Below, piece after piece: positions 23,830 through 34,412 of a stretch of 64,000 bases of DNA; the first letter of the stretch is position 1; each line of letters begins with the position of its first letter. The notes beneath the pieces were generated by a model. It ran no database searches. It had not been told where the DNA came from and worked only from the letters and a program-made list of their open reading frames with translations. Source of the stretch: Mesocentrotus franciscanus (lineage: Eukaryota; Echinodermata; Echinoidea; Camarodonta; Strongylocentrotidae); NCBI GenBank assembly GCA_037976565.1, contig CP137674.1, positions 9,995,587 through 10,059,586 on the forward strand, in the 5' to 3' direction. A program made the position numbers and the translations under genes.

Positions 23830-25235
23830 AGGGAAGCTACGTAACAGTGATCAATATAAATCAATAAACATGAAAGTGTAAGCTCGACCCCGTGCTGATC
23901 AGAATGTACTACTTTATAATGGTTAGTCCTGGCGAGAGCGAAATAGGTAGCGTCACGCGTCACTAGACCAGTTGGTTGTAGTATTTACACTTGGTACAGC
24001 ATGGTAAATAGAACGATATGGTTGAACAATTCATATTCTACCATTACAGGATCCGCATTCGTTTTCTCTGGTATTCTAAGTGCCCTTAGTTACGTCATGT
24101 CAATGCTATGTCGACGGTGAAATATCCACAATTGAGTTATAAAGGTGTTGCCTAAAGGCCTATTATTTTAGAGATTTCAATTTCATTGCGAATGTAATGC
24201 CACTTTGTAGCCTATATAATTATTATGATTATTTTGTGTATACCGTAGGCACTGGCATAATACATTGTACATACATGTAGGCCTACATGTAACCCCAAAT
24301 TTCAGTAGAATATCCAAACTCTAGATTGTCTTTAAGGCAAAAATTGAAATTGAAGCAATAAAATAAAAAATAACAATACTAATTCTGTTCTCGCTTTAAA
24401 TACCCACATACTTTGAAAATGAGGGCTACTATTTTTAAATTACCTTTGTTTTTACTTACAACCATGTACCTGAAATCTTTTGTGGATTCTGACCTAATGT
24501 AAGTATTGTGTACCAATGTTGTTCGTGTCTGATGATAATCCGACCTTATGGATTTTTATCAGTAAACTCGAAAATTGAATTTGAATTTACATGAAGGTGC
24601 CTTTGCTTCAATGGGGGGAGGGGGAGCAAAACAAAAAAAAGAGTAGAAGAGAGAGAGAGTAAGGAGCTTCCAAAATCGCTGCCAAATCGACACTCCACTA
24701 TAAAACTGCATTTTACCTCCAATGTCACCCCCTACATGTATATCGCAATGACTGGACACACCGGCCTGCTATATGCCACTGTCTAGCCTAGCCGGTAGAA
24801 TTGTAACTCCTTGATATACTTGAGTACCATCGAACTGAATGGTATTGAAGCAATGCTTAAAAATGCTGGTATTAACATTTTAAAATTCCCGAAAGGTCAA
24901 CTCATAAAAAGTGAACTAAACTGGACTGAAGTTGAACTGAATTAAAATATCAGGTATATGTTGGAATTTTAAGTGCATAATAAAAATTGGGTCTCATTTA
25001 TTCAGGGTATCCACATCAGTACTGATACTGATCTTCATGTGAGCTTTGCAATTATTATCGCCCCAGCGTAGCCAGGCACCCACTTTTAAATTACAACCCA
25101 AGTCGAGAGTGACAAATGTGAGCGAATCAGCTTCTCCAAGGGAGCCCCAAACCTCTGGTACGACATGCAGTCAAGAGAGTGACAGTGCTCCCCAGTACAT
25201 GTAAGCCGAAAATGACTAACTTAAATATGTCCACT
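23830..25235. other. Possible 5' flank of the spliced gene, nothing recognised
   Basis: No clear promoter, gene or repeat was identified. CpG content looks ordinary. A G-run/poly-A patch lies near 24610-24640. Confidence 0.35.
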
Positions 25236-25310
25236 TTAGTTTTAATGTGTGTGTGTGTGTGTGTGTGTGTGCGTTGCACGTTTTGTTTGTTTGTGTGTGT
25301 GTGTGACCTT
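25236..25310. repeat. (GT)n microsatellite
   Basis: A run of GTGTGTGT interrupted by GCGTTGCACGTTTTG. Confidence 0.9.
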
Positions 25311-25527
25311 AGGCGTATGTATGGCTTTTCACTTCCGTTCTTCCAGGAAGTGTGACGTCTTATATTAGCCAAGTTGTCAAGGTTGCTGGTTCCAAACAAG
25401 TTTGTGCTAACCAGTGGCGTGGTGATCACACCAGCGTCAAACATTGAATTTACCCTGCTCCAGCCCGTTGCTTGAATGATGTCGCGGTGAACCTCATGCG
25501 AGGGCACTGTTGTTTGGAACCAGTAAC

Positions 25528-25950
25528 AACGGTGGGGTCACTCAATGTGACTTAGGACCGCATGACCGTTACCAAAGTGGCGGGAAAAGGGGTCAATTTC
25601 AAGCAAAGTCCGCGGACAAAATACTCCTAGAAATATAGAAAATAGGGGTGCACAGGTGTCCTCGAAATTGATAAATAGGGGTCAGGAAAAGGGAAAAGCA
25701 AAAACCGGGAAGAAAAATTCTCGGAGCCGAGTCTCGTCCTTGAAATATGGTAAAATAGGGGTAAATTTGCGAAAGTGTCCTTACAATCTTAATTAGGGGT
25801 ATTCCAAAATACGATTTTGTCCTTGTTTTGACGTAAAAAAGGGGGTTAAATTTCACAAAATGTCCTTGAAATTGACCGCAAAAGGGGGTTATTTGCATTT
25901 GTGGTAACGGTCATACGTGTCACCCTAAGCGGGGGAGTGACCCCACCGGG
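25528..25950. mobile_element. Foldback element with 8-bp duplication and internal repeats
   Basis: It is flanked by CCAGTAAC (25520-25527 and 25951-25958). The ends share GGTGGGGTCACTC at the termini and ATGACCGTTACCA about 30 bp further in, on opposite strands. The interior is a degenerate array of TCCTTGAAATTGA-AAATAGGGGT-like units about 50 bp apart. No coding frame is present. The 8-bp duplication suits hAT, P or Merlin elements, and the ends do not decide which. Confidence 0.72.
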
Positions 25951-25999
25951 CCAGTAACCTGAACGACGAGCGAATCTGACGTTACCACTTCGATACTCT

Positions 26000-26640
26000 A
26001 TAAATAATATATCATTCATTAGGGCATACAACTGATCAAAGTACGGTCTGATACAAACATGTTTTTGAAGGGGGCATTTTTTAAACACTGATTTCTAAGA
26101 ATGGTATTTCATGCAGTATTAATTTATTTTAAGGGTGTATTTTGTTTGTTCTAGGTATGTTTTATGATAATCGTATCAAACTAAACAATCTCTTGCGGCT
26201 GTGACGTAATAAAAAGGCCTGACGTAAACATTTGTTTACTTTGTCGCTAAGATGTTGAAATAAACAAAGCCCTATGCTTTTCTGAGTTAATAATATTAAT
26301 CGAATAAATAGATAGATTAATAGAAGGATAAATAGACCTAGATATTGACACTGCAATTCAAATACTAATAAAGATAGTTAGGTCTGAGTATTGCACAATG
26401 ATAATTAGTCTTAAACTTTTTACTAGTCTGTATCTATGTTCATATTAATTCTATAGTGCCGTAGTTGTGTCTCCCCTATTGGTTTCTTAAACTTACTTGA
26501 TAACTTGGATTTAAAAAATTGTCTTCATATCCAAGACTTGATTACAATCCTATATAATTTTGTAATACTGCTTAATAAGTAACCATTGACCACTTCATGT
26601 ATTGTAAAGTTAAACAACATTTTAAATTGCGTTCATCGAC
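26000..26640. other. No gene recognised
   Basis: AT-rich sequence between two repeat blocks. Nothing supportable was seen. Confidence 0.4.
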
Positions 26641-26644
26641 GTAA

Positions 26645-27890
26645 ATCAGCGTCAACCTTACAGGCATTTGTCCCGGGGGGGGGAGACAGAGTGCCCCCCC
26701 CCCCACTTTTTCATGTATCCCAAAAGTGCCCCTTTTTACAAAGGAAAAGTGCCTCTTCCCCTTTACCTTCGACAAGTTTCCACTTTCCTTTGCAATCAAT
26801 AAGAGTCGACCTTACAGGTATTTGTCCGGGGGGGGGGGCAGAGTGCTTCCCCACTCTGTCATGTATCCCAAAAGTGCCCCTTTTTACAAAGGAAAAGTGC
26901 CCCTTTTTACAGAGGAAAATTGCCCCTTTTACTTTTCCATTCTCATAAGTGCCCTTTTTAATCTATATTTAGTGCCCCTTTTCAGGTACGAGAATTGCCC
27001 TGTTAAAATCTGAGAGGTGCCCCTTTTCCTTTGTAAGAAGTGCTCCTTCCCCTTTTAAACTCGAATAAGCGCACCTTTTATTTTCACATGTGCCCTTTTT
27101 CCTTTCTAATCAGTGCCCCCTTCCCCTTCTCATAAATGCCACTTTTCACCGATCAAAAGTGTCCCTTTTCATTCTCATAATTGCTCCTTTTCATCTCTGG
27201 TAAATGACTCTATTCAGGTACGAGAAGTTACTCCTTTTCACTTCAGATAAGTGCCCCCTTCACCTTCGATAATTGCCCCTTTTCAATTCTGAGAGATGCT
27301 AGTTTTACTTTTTTAAGTGCCCCTTCCCCTCCTGATATGTGCTCTTTTCATCTCGGATGAGTGCCCCTTTTCAGTTCTAATAACTGCCCCTTTTTATTTT
27401 GACACGTGCCCCTTTTCCTTTCTAATAAATGCTCTTTTTCTTTTTTATAAGTGCCCTTTTTCATATCTGGACAGTGCCTCTTTTCGGGCGCGATAAGTGC
27501 CCCTTTTCCTTTCTAATATGGGACCTATCCCCTTTTCATAAATGCCCCTATCAAAATCTCATAAGTGCCCTTTTTCATATCTGGACAGTGCCTCTTTTCG
27601 GGCGCGATAAGTGCCCCTTTCCTTTCTAATATGGGACCTATCCCTTTTCATAAATGCCCCTATCAAAATCTCATAGGTGCCCCTTTTCCGTCGACAAATG
27701 CCCATTTCCCATTCTCATAAGTGCCTTTTTTTCATCCCTGGTGAGTGCCTCTTTTCAGGTGTAAGGAGTGCCTCATTTTCACCTCTGATAATTACCCTTT
27801 GTACTTTGACACGTGCTCCTTTTCTTTTCTAAGTGTCTCATCCTTTTCGATAAGTGTCCCCTTTTCTCTCATCATTAAACGTGCCCCTAA
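26645..27890 (+). repeat. AGTGCCCCTTTT minisatellite, main array
   Basis: Degenerate 20-30-bp units of the form TCATAAGTGCCCCTTTTC run over 1.2 kb. At the left edge a larger unit of about 155 bp is duplicated (ACCTTACAGGCATTTGTCC near 26656 and ACCTTACAGGTATTTGTCC near 26810). The 27455-27530 and 27570-27645 blocks are also a longer direct duplication. Frames reading CPFF...SALFH are products of the repeat. Confidence 0.9.
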
Positions 27891-28135
27891 TTAAAAGACT
27901 AAGAGCAATATCCCACAAAGCTCGCTCGCATTTATAGATGATATAAGTATGTTACTTATCAAAGGTCTTTTCAGTCTTTTGTTATGAGAGTGTGCTTGTA
28001 CCCCAATCAGGAACGTTTTTTTCCTCTTTATAAGATGTAATTTTTCGCACTGCGACCTCAAAAATCTTTAAAATTTTCCTCGCTCGCTTCGTTCGCTCGC
28101 AAATGAATATTCAGCCCCTACTTACAGGTATAGCT
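27891..28135 (+). repeat. CGCTCGC module attached to the minisatellite
   Basis: It contains GCTCGCTCGCATTTATAGAT, TTATAAGATGTAATTTTTCG and GCGACCTCAAAAATCTTTAA. The same module in the same order follows the minisatellite at 33055-33270 and 52020-52300, and in reverse at 43190-43260. Minisatellite and module are thus parts of one interspersed element. Confidence 0.8.
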
Positions 28136-28660
28136 AATTTGTTTAAGAGCGCTTGACATTAAGATCGACTAGGACAAGTAAATAAACTCGATTTTCTCGT
28201 CCTCGCCCGCCTCCTTTTTGGCTGCCGCCTCCTTTTGTTTACTATTTACTATTCAGAAGAAAGAAAGAAAGAAAAAAGGATGATGTACATTTTGTATAAA
28301 TAACTTCTATAGCTAATTCAAGCTGAACACATGTACATTTTTCACTGTTTCTGAATATTGAAACTTGGACTAAAATGATACAAATCATTTGTTTTGTCAT
28401 ACATTGCATCAGTATGCTCAAATAGCACAATATTTGTGAATAAATATACCTTTGCCAGCCATATTTAGCATGGCGGCCATCTTGGAAAATAATAGCAAAA
28501 AATTGAAAAATAGTAAATAGGAAACGCGCTGCCTCCTCCTTTAAAAAAAAAAGTCCGGACGAGAAACTTGTTACTATTTTACTTGGCCTTATTGTGATCC
28601 TTGACAATTTTAAACTTGCATTATTTTATAGTACATCGCATGAAATCGAATGGAAAATTG
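28136..28660. other. No gene recognised
   Basis: The 121-codon minus-strand frame at 28242-28607 has no recognisable features. No terminal repeats were seen. Confidence 0.4.
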
Positions 28661-28667
28661 GGCTCAA

Positions 28668-28872
28668 CTTTAGAATACTCCACCAGAGTAGGATTAATGT
28701 ACATAAACGTCGAAGACCTAGGGTTAGAGTTAGGGTTAGGGTTATAGTTAGGGTTAGATTTAGGGTTAGGATTAGGTTTAGTGTTACTTAAAAAGCTTAA
28801 GTCTTGGTGAAGCGTTTGGTACCCTACGAACGTTTGGTCAATTTTTGTGGTGGGGTATTCTAAAGTTGCTCC
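28668..28872. repeat. Telomere-like TTAGGG tract between inverted motifs
   Basis: A degenerate GGGTTAGGGTTAGAGTTAG run (28719-28786) lies between ACTTTAGAATACTCCACCA on the plus strand (28672-28690) and its complement GGTGGGGTATTCTAAAGTTG (28849-28868). The same motif occurs at 55497 and 62759. Confidence 0.75.
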
Positions 28873-28879
28873 GAAAAAT

Positions 28880-29527
28880 GTTTATGCAATGTAATTTGTT
28901 AATCTTTAGTGCAACTGATATTCAATTCCGAGTGATTTATATACGTGTAATTAATTGTAACATTTATTTATATCCTATATTCGTATATATATATATATAT
29001 ACTGTTCACGCAACAGTACCAAAAAAAAACGCGGATCAGCATCAAGCATGCGCATTGCATTGAGAGAGGGATATATCCCCCAATATTTCAGGTGGGGGGG
29101 ATGGCCTGTACAATCATCCCCCCAATAATTCACCATCAAAAAAAAAAAAATGAAGAGAAAAATTAACGATGAGAGCCCGATGAGAGTATTTAATGGTTAT
29201 TACTCGCAAGATGACCATCAATATACACATTATGCTATCTCATTTTCATAATACATACATATATAAATAGAAAACGAAGTAAATGAGACAACCGTATATG
29301 AGACAAGAATAAATTGAATTCTCGCTCATACGGCTTCATCAGGAATCGATGAATTTATTCAATTTATTCAATTTATTCAATCAACAGCATCATAGAAATG
29401 CAGTGCGCCAAATGCAAAGCCGCAGCGTTAAAGAGCAACAAGCTAAATGTTAAGCGCGAAGCGCAAAAGTGCAAAAAAGAAGTAGAGAGTGGGAGAGAGA
29501 GATAATGAGAGACAGAGAGGATAATAA
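28880..29527. other. No gene recognised
   Basis: It includes a TA microsatellite (28986-29002), a G/A-rich patch near 29090-29150 and a triple TTTATTCAA run near 29352. No gene. Confidence 0.45.
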
Positions 29528-29994
29528 CCCAGGTAGCAAGCCCATGTGGGACCCACATGGATCCCATATTCTCTGAAACATGGGCCCCATATGGAAAACC
29601 ATCTGGGGCCCTAAGGCATCTGCACCCAAGAAGCATATGGGACCCATATAAGACAGATGGGACCCAGATGGGACCCATACCAAACTGGGCCCAAATGGGT
29701 ATGCCCAGCTTAATCCCATCTGGTACCCATATTGGTTAACCCAGATATATCCCATGGGTTAACCCAGATTTTCCCCATGTGTTACCCATATGGGCATATT
29801 CATATTCTACCAATATGTGTACGCCCAGCTCATTCCCATCTGGAACCCATAAGGGCTGGCCCAGATAGATCCCATATGGGTTACTAAATATTGGCCCCAT
29901 ATGGGATACATATATGGGTTCCATTTAATAGCCCAGATGGCACAAGTGACCCAGATCATCCCCATATGGGCCCCATATGGGCTTGCTACCTGGG
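29528..29994. mobile_element. CCCATATGGG foldback element
   Basis: The ends are CCCAGGTAGCAAGCCCATGT and its near-complement (GGGCTTGCTACCTGGG at right). The 467-bp interior is almost entirely repeats of ACCCATATGGG and GGACCCAGATGGG, themselves partial palindromes, so the strand can pair at many registers. It is flanked by AATAA on the left and AAAAA on the right, so no clear target duplication. Trp/Gly/Pro-rich frames are artefacts. Confidence 0.8.
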
Positions 29995-30751
29995 AAAAAG
30001 GGAAAAGGGAAGAAACGGGCAGAAGAAAAAGGAAGGGGAAGAGAAAAGGAAGAAAGACAAGAGAAAGAGGGATTTATATATTCCAGCATTTCTTTCAGGG
30101 AACTGATGTGAATGGGCGATGAAAAAGAGGTTGACTTTAAAGTAACCTACAATGAAATATTGCTCATGTTTATTTCTTACAATGTCAAAATTACTTTACG
30201 GGATCCCCCTCCCTAAAAGGCTTAGGCATGTGTGATGGTAGGTATGAGGTTAATGCATGATCAGGAATTAGTTGAGTGGATGGAAAAGAAGTGAGAAATA
30301 AGCTGAAAGAAAGATGGAAAATTGCCATGGAATGATGGAAGGCAATGTGAGACAGGCCCAACATGTTCTAAAACAAGTAATAATATTCAAGAATAGTTAT
30401 GATTTCTTTCACCTAGGAGTTCTTCAAAACCTAATTAAAAACGAGTAAATAATCAATGTCACATTATTAACAGGGCTTAAAAGGAAGGTGAAAAGAAAAA
30501 CAAGAAACAAAAAGATTGAATGAATTTGGGACCTTTTGTTTATAACACCCTTCCAATAATAATGCACCTTCTACGACTGGTTATAGTTTTTGGTCAGGGT
30601 CTTAGGGGAATATTATGCTTATATTTCAGAGCGTATCTGGTATGATAAGTATATCTGGGTGAAGAAGGAGATAATGGAAGTATGTTGTTTGGTAGTTGGA
30701 ACGTAAGTTTTATATTATGTTTTTAAGAAACAGACAGTTTGTATGAGATCA
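29995..30751. other. No gene recognised
   Basis: An A/G-rich stretch (29995-30075) is followed by unremarkable AT-rich sequence. Confidence 0.4.
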
Positions 30752-30909
30752 GGGCCCCGTATTACAAAGAGTTGATATCAATCGCAACTTATTTGCGGTT
30801 GATATCAATCGCAACCATGTACATAAGAGATAGGAGACTGCAAAATTGCGATTGATTGGAGGACTTACGATTGATTTGGATCAATCGTAACTCTTTGTAA
30901 GACGGGCCA
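30752..30909. mobile_element. Foldback MITE with GGGCCC ends
   Basis: The left end GGGCCCCGTATTACAAAGAG and the complement of the right end GGCCCGTCTTACAAAGAG match. Inside are repeated GATATCAATCGCAA blocks and their complements. It is non-coding; a target duplication was not resolved. Confidence 0.7.
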
Positions 30910-31519
30910 GGAGTGGAAATTTTCTGTCATTTTGAGAACCAAATTTTGCATCAGTGATATTCTGTTTCAATGAATTGAGTTTCCCGCAGAGAGGATTCAG
31001 TTGGTTTAATTAAAGAAGGAAGAGAGTCAAATGAAGAACCAAAAGCAATATGTATTTCATTTACTAATGAGACATTTTTTTTTGAGATCTCCTTACACAG
31101 AATATTGGAATGGGTTTTTCACGATGAATGTTGTTTGGAGACATCAATATTCATAAAATGTATGTTTCTATCACCAGGAAATAAAGAATTTTCTGTCTAC
31201 ATGAACCTTTCCTGGTTGCTTATTAATGCATTTGCCCACTGGTAACATAATACTTTCACAAGTTGATATCCCTCACCATTGGATTTTTTTGTTGGTAATG
31301 TCTAAATTTCGTTTAAAAATAGTTGATATCAGTCTGGTAGGCCTACACTGCAGGCAAGAGTCAGGACTAACATTTAGCATGTTATTAATTTTATTACCAC
31401 TCTTATATTCTCTGAAATGATATCTTTATTGAGGGTGACTTGAAAAACTTAATAACTTGGAAGGGAGGGGGTGCAACCTGCCACACGCTTCTACCTCTTG
31501 GTTGCTTTGATCCATTGCC
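30910..31519. other. No gene recognised
   Basis: AT-rich sequence with nothing supportable. The LINE 3' fragment follows. Confidence 0.4.
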
Positions 31520-31524
31520 GAAAA

Positions 31525-31865
31525 TATTTTGGCACCTATCATCCCCCAACCACGGATACAAATCGACACCCCTGCGAGGGAGCGAACCACAAGGAAGAGT
31601 CAACAACGATATATGAGACTAGGCTCTTCAATGGACACTTACAAATTTAGTTATTTCCCCAGGACACTTAAGGACTGGGACGAGCTACCTCAGATCATCG
31701 TCGAACTGCCTTCTTTGGAGCAGTTCAAGGTGGCTCTTGAAACAATTTAGTTCCCTTTTCAGGAACTGTACCGCATAGAGCTGTATATAACAACTCTATG
31801 CTTTACCCTCATCTAGATGCTGAACAGGCGTTGATGAGTATTACCATAGAAGTAGAAGTAGAAGT
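31525..31865 (+). pseudogene. LINE reverse transcriptase C-terminal fragment and 3' end
   Basis: The plus-strand frame 31529-31750 encodes a typical LINE ORF2 C-terminus: RTTRKSQQRYMRLGSS, then FSYFPRTLKDWDELP and LPSLEQFKVAL before the TAG stop. It is followed by a short 3' UTR that ends ATGAGTATTACCATAGAAGT with repeated AGAAGT units, the usual tail of CR1/Jockey-like elements. The polymerase domain is missing, so this is a 5'-truncated insertion. No neighbouring gene depends on it. Confidence 0.8.
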
Positions 31866-31869
31866 TCAG

Positions 31870-32343
31870 AGACCAGCTAGGTGTGAGACTCGGTAGGTCT
31901 GGGACGGTATCGTGGGCATGATGGGCATCCATCTTGATCTACTGAAGATCTTAAGATCGTTTCAAACAACGCGCGCGTGGCGCGCTCTTATAGGTAGCTT
32001 AGCTTAGGTGCATGCTATATAGTATATGCATACAGGGGCGCCGGAAGTGGGGGTGGGAAGGGGTCGCCCCCCAATCGAAAAGTGGGGGAAACGCATTTTC
32101 AGACCCCCGAAAAAATTAGCAGTAAAGGAGTAAAAATGAATTGATCACAATTACAATCATATTCCATTCAAAGAAAAGGAGAGTAAGCAGGAATTAAACT
32201 TCCTAAACATTCCGCATGCCCCTATATTTATTAATTAATGGAGGATTTTATGATAGCGATACGCGCATAGTGGAAATATTGTGAGAGGATGGAAAAGCGT
32301 GTTTTTTTATGATAGGGGTGAGAATTGGATATGAGCCCCTGAA
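31870..32343. other. Possible hAT-like left end, otherwise unrecognised
   Basis: At 32035 a CAGGGGCGCCGGAAGTGG start resembles hAT-type termini, but no right partner or target duplication was found. The rest is AT-rich. Confidence 0.35.
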
Positions 32344-33539
32344 AACTGGCGTACTGATGGGGCAGTTGCCCCCCAATACAATTCAAACGTGTTTTATTTC
32401 TTATTCAATACCAGTGATTTACAAATGTTGCTCAGTGAAAATTATATGATTTTCCCGGATTTTTCTAATTTTTTTTTTTATGCGTATGTTGGAAAATTAG
32501 AAATCCCCCAATTTACAGTCAGGCCAAAAATATGCTTATTTAGAAGCCTTCCTGTCAGGATCTGCAGAACGGCGGGGGTTGGGGGCTCGAGCCCCTTTCA
32601 ATTTTTTGAAAAAAGTATGTTGAGAAAAAGAAAGAAAGAGAGAAAGAAAGAATGAGTGACCTGCCAGTGTCACAAATGAGGTATCAAATATGCTCATCTG
32701 ACCGTAATTAAATGCCTAAAACCCCTGAGCTTACGGGGGCTCCGCTCCCTGGACCCCACCAAGGGCCCTAAGGCAGGCCCCTGGATGCTCATCTGACCGT
32801 TATTAAATGCCTAAAATCCCTGAGCTTCCGGGGTGCCCTTTTCCTTCAACAGATTCCCCATTTCCATTCTCACAAGTGCCCTTTTTCATCTTTCAGTGTT
32901 GAGTGTCCCTTTTCAGGTGCAAGAAGTGCCATTTTCACCTTTGATAATTGTCCTTTTTACTTTGACACGAGCACCTTTTCTTTACTGTCTTTTTCCCTTT
33001 TGATAAGTGCCTACTTTTCCTACTAAGAGCCTCTTTTTCTTTGATTTGCCCTGGAGCTCGCTCACTACGCTCGCTCACATTTATAGATGTTATAATTATG
33101 TTACTTATAAAAGAACTTTTCAGTCTTGCTTCATTAGATTTTGCTCAATACTTATCAGGGTTTGTTTTTTGTCTTATTTATAAGATGTAATTTTTCGCAC
33201 TGGGACCTCACAAATCTTAAAATTTTGCTCGCTCGCTTCGCTCGCTTGAAAATTAATATTCAGACCATCACACCCAACTGCAAAGTATGTTACTTAAGCA
33301 GTATCTTGTACCACGTAAAGAAAGAAACAAATTTTGATGTCATCCCTGGTAGTGTAATCACAATCATGACGATGTAGAGCTATATGCCACTGTCTAAAAA
33401 TGGTGTATGTTTCCCTTTGTAGGTGCCCCTTTTTTCCAGAAAATTTTGGAAGACGCTCCGCAGCCCTTGCATTATGCTACTTGGTGGTGATGCGGATTTT
33501 GTTCTAACCCCAAAAAAGTTTATGCTCATTACGCCACTG
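32344..33539 (+). mobile_element. Composite element: GTACTGATGGGG start, TCATTACGCCACTG end
   Basis: The left end ACTGGCGTACTGATGGGGC and the right end TGCTCATTACGCCACTG (complement CAGTGGCGTAATGAGC) resemble the copy at 50253-51750. Inside are an AAAG-rich stretch (32620-32650) and about two units of the roughly 95-bp GC-rich satellite (32655-32835). A partial AGTGCCCC minisatellite copy with its CGCTCGC module (32836-33470) interrupts the last satellite unit. No coding frame or target duplication was found. Confidence 0.62.
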
Positions 33540-34129
33540 ATTGTACTTGTAAGCCCTTGCAAGTTGTAGGCACCGTATCCCGGGCCTATATTCAGATATT
33601 ATTATTACTAGATTGTTTCAGTAGGTGTAGGTTCTCATCGAGCGGTCCTATGTAAATGATGAAATATCACACAAAAGACTAGAGATGGACTACATTGTGG
33701 ATTGTGCTAACTCCCAATCTCTGAACTCCTTTATTCACATAAATCACGGTTGCCAAGGGCAATTGCGCGTGCGAACAACGCTGCTACAATAGTCACGAAT
33801 ATTCATGCCATATTTATACATCCTCCCTTTTTGAAAGACAAATTAACTCTGTATTCTTTTTAGCATGAGAAAGATATATAACTTTCATTTGTCACATATT
33901 ATACATTTACCAGAATAAAATCATAAGTTGATTGAATTTGGTTCATATCATCTGCAGATGTATTACTTCAGAAACTAATTACAACCTGTTTGAACAAGTA
34001 CATGTACAGTGTAATATCATATCTCTCATTTGTCATTTGTAAACGATGTTGTACAGATTTCATCTTGTCATTAAATCGGTAATAAGAAGAATAAACTGAC
34101 TTTGACTCTTTTCAAAACGAATACCTTTC
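33540..34129. other. AT-rich segment with a LINE-like 3' tail
   Basis: At 34020-34105 the sequence CATTAAATCGGTAATAAG, then AATAAACTGACTTTGACTC, has the form of a LINE 3' end. No coding part remains. Confidence 0.4.
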
Positions 34130-34412
34130 AGTTATTAACTGATAACGCTTGGGATTCAGGCTTACCCGCACACAATGCGTCCCTGGGGAGCATTCCGGCC
34201 AGTTGCCATTTTACAAGCGCCACTTGCTCATCCAACCACATTTACTTTCGCATCCTACCGAGTACCGGGTACCCATTTAACACCTGGGTGGAGAGTGGCG
34301 AATGTAGATTAAGGTCTTTCCAAAGGACATTAGTGCCGCGGCGGGACTCGAATCCCGTACCTTGCGATCTTCAGTCGGGTGACTTATCCACTAGACCACA
34401 CCACTTATACGA
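34130..34412 (-). repeat. tRNA-derived SINE
   Basis: On the minus strand the head reads TGGTCTAGTGGATAAGTCAC (A-box region) and GGGATTCGAGTCCCGC (B box). It is followed by the core TCGCCACTCTCCACCCAGG, GTTAAATGGGTACCC and CTGGCCGGAATGCTCCCCAG. Truncated relatives lie at 20.9-21.2 and 43.9-44.1 kb. Confidence 0.78.

Noticed and set aside
23643..23963. 106-codon minus-strand frame
   Set aside because: A different frame at the same place fits the donor site and the phase of exon 2, and has better composition; this one is its shadow.
26586..27629. Open frames across the AGTGCCCC array
   Set aside because: Repetitive CPFF/ALFH-like translation of a minisatellite in several frames; not coding.
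28719..28786. A true chromosome end
   Set aside because: The TTAGGG-like tract is short, degenerate and internal, so it is interstitial.
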